DNA of 7,524 bases, taken from contig DAICYU010000014.1 of the NCBI GenBank assembly GCA_027311485.1, positions 1-7,524 on the forward strand. The letters are read 5' to 3'. This document shows, in pieces, positions 7,441 to 7,524 of this stretch. Below the pieces are notes generated by a model. The model saw nothing but the letters and a program-made list of their open reading frames with translations. It did not search any database and had not been told where the DNA came from. Position numbers and translations under genes: made by a program. Positions within the stretch are counted from its first letter, which is position 1; every line of letters begins with the position of its first letter. The stretch comes from Acetobacteraceae bacterium. Its GTDB lineage: Bacteria; Pseudomonadota; Alphaproteobacteria; Acetobacterales; Acetobacteraceae.

Positions 7441-7486
7441 GTCGCAAATCTATGCCATTCCAGCACAACCAGACTTACCTTCTGAG

Positions 7487-7508
7487 ATCAAAGACTATTT
7501 TCTTTGAT
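7487..7508. repeat. inverted repeat ATCAAAG-N8-CTTTGAT near the right edge
   Basis: Perfect 7-bp arms ATCAAAG (7487-7493) and CTTTGAT (7502-7508) flank an AT-rich 8-nt spacer. The same word occurs as GATCAAAG at 7361-7368, and as CTTTGAT at 5414-5420 upstream of the porin. It may be an operator for a gene beyond the edge, or a weak hairpin; its short length means chance cannot be excluded. Confidence 0.35.
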
Positions 7509-7524
7509 TTCCAATGATTCGAAG

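Noticed and set aside
7274..7468. Minus-strand 64-codon open frame at the right end
   Set aside because: It runs through both terminator hairpins, has no good ribosome site and no recognisable protein features.
7320..7524. Chromosomal replication origin
   Set aside because: Only one exact DnaA box is visible; no cluster, no neighbouring replication genes in the window.

Overview
The base composition is high-GC, and the gene set is cbb3 oxidase, FixK/FNR-type boxes, a KirBac channel, OmpW and a coiled-coil outer-membrane porin. Together these suggest an alphaproteobacterium, most likely of the Rhodospirillales/Acetobacteraceae type; that placement is inferred from gene content only. I see no mobile element, CRISPR array, rRNA or tRNA.

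Left part (1-2348, minus strand): the start of a cbb3 cytochrome oxidase operon, read right to left. It opens with an unnamed two-helix membrane protein of about 72 aa, then ccoN (overlapping it by 8 nt), then ccoO (3 nt after ccoN), which runs off the left edge. ccoN keeps all metal ligands and the cross-link tyrosine. ccoO as given carries a -1 net frameshift near 222-230 that looks like a 4-nt contraction of a short tandem repeat. It is therefore either a real lesion or a sequence error.

Divergent region (2349-2448): a perfect FNR/FixK-type palindrome sits between the oxidase operon and a plus-strand SafE/TauE-like membrane protein gene (2449-3195) with an HCxxMC motif. Homologues of this family often sit beside cbb3 genes and may help with metal or oxidase assembly.

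Middle (3196-5058): a hairpin separates the convergent SafE-like and ompW genes. ompW (minus) has its own FixK-type box 96 nt upstream of its start codon and a leader with two clean hairpins. Behind it lies a KirBac-type potassium channel gene (minus). The two FNR-type boxes suggest that the oxidase operon and ompW form a small low-oxygen regulon.

Right part (5059-7524): a 525-nt gene-free, partly AT-rich stretch holds a perfect 15-bp palindrome. It is followed by a 556-aa plus-strand outer-membrane protein (signal peptide, coiled coil, Pro-rich hinge, beta-barrel; DcaP-like porin) with a strong intrinsic terminator. The last 200 nt contain no convincing protein gene. They do contain a second terminator preceded by two smaller hairpins and a DnaA-box-like 9-mer, then an inverted repeat; this may be a small RNA or the leader of the next gene.
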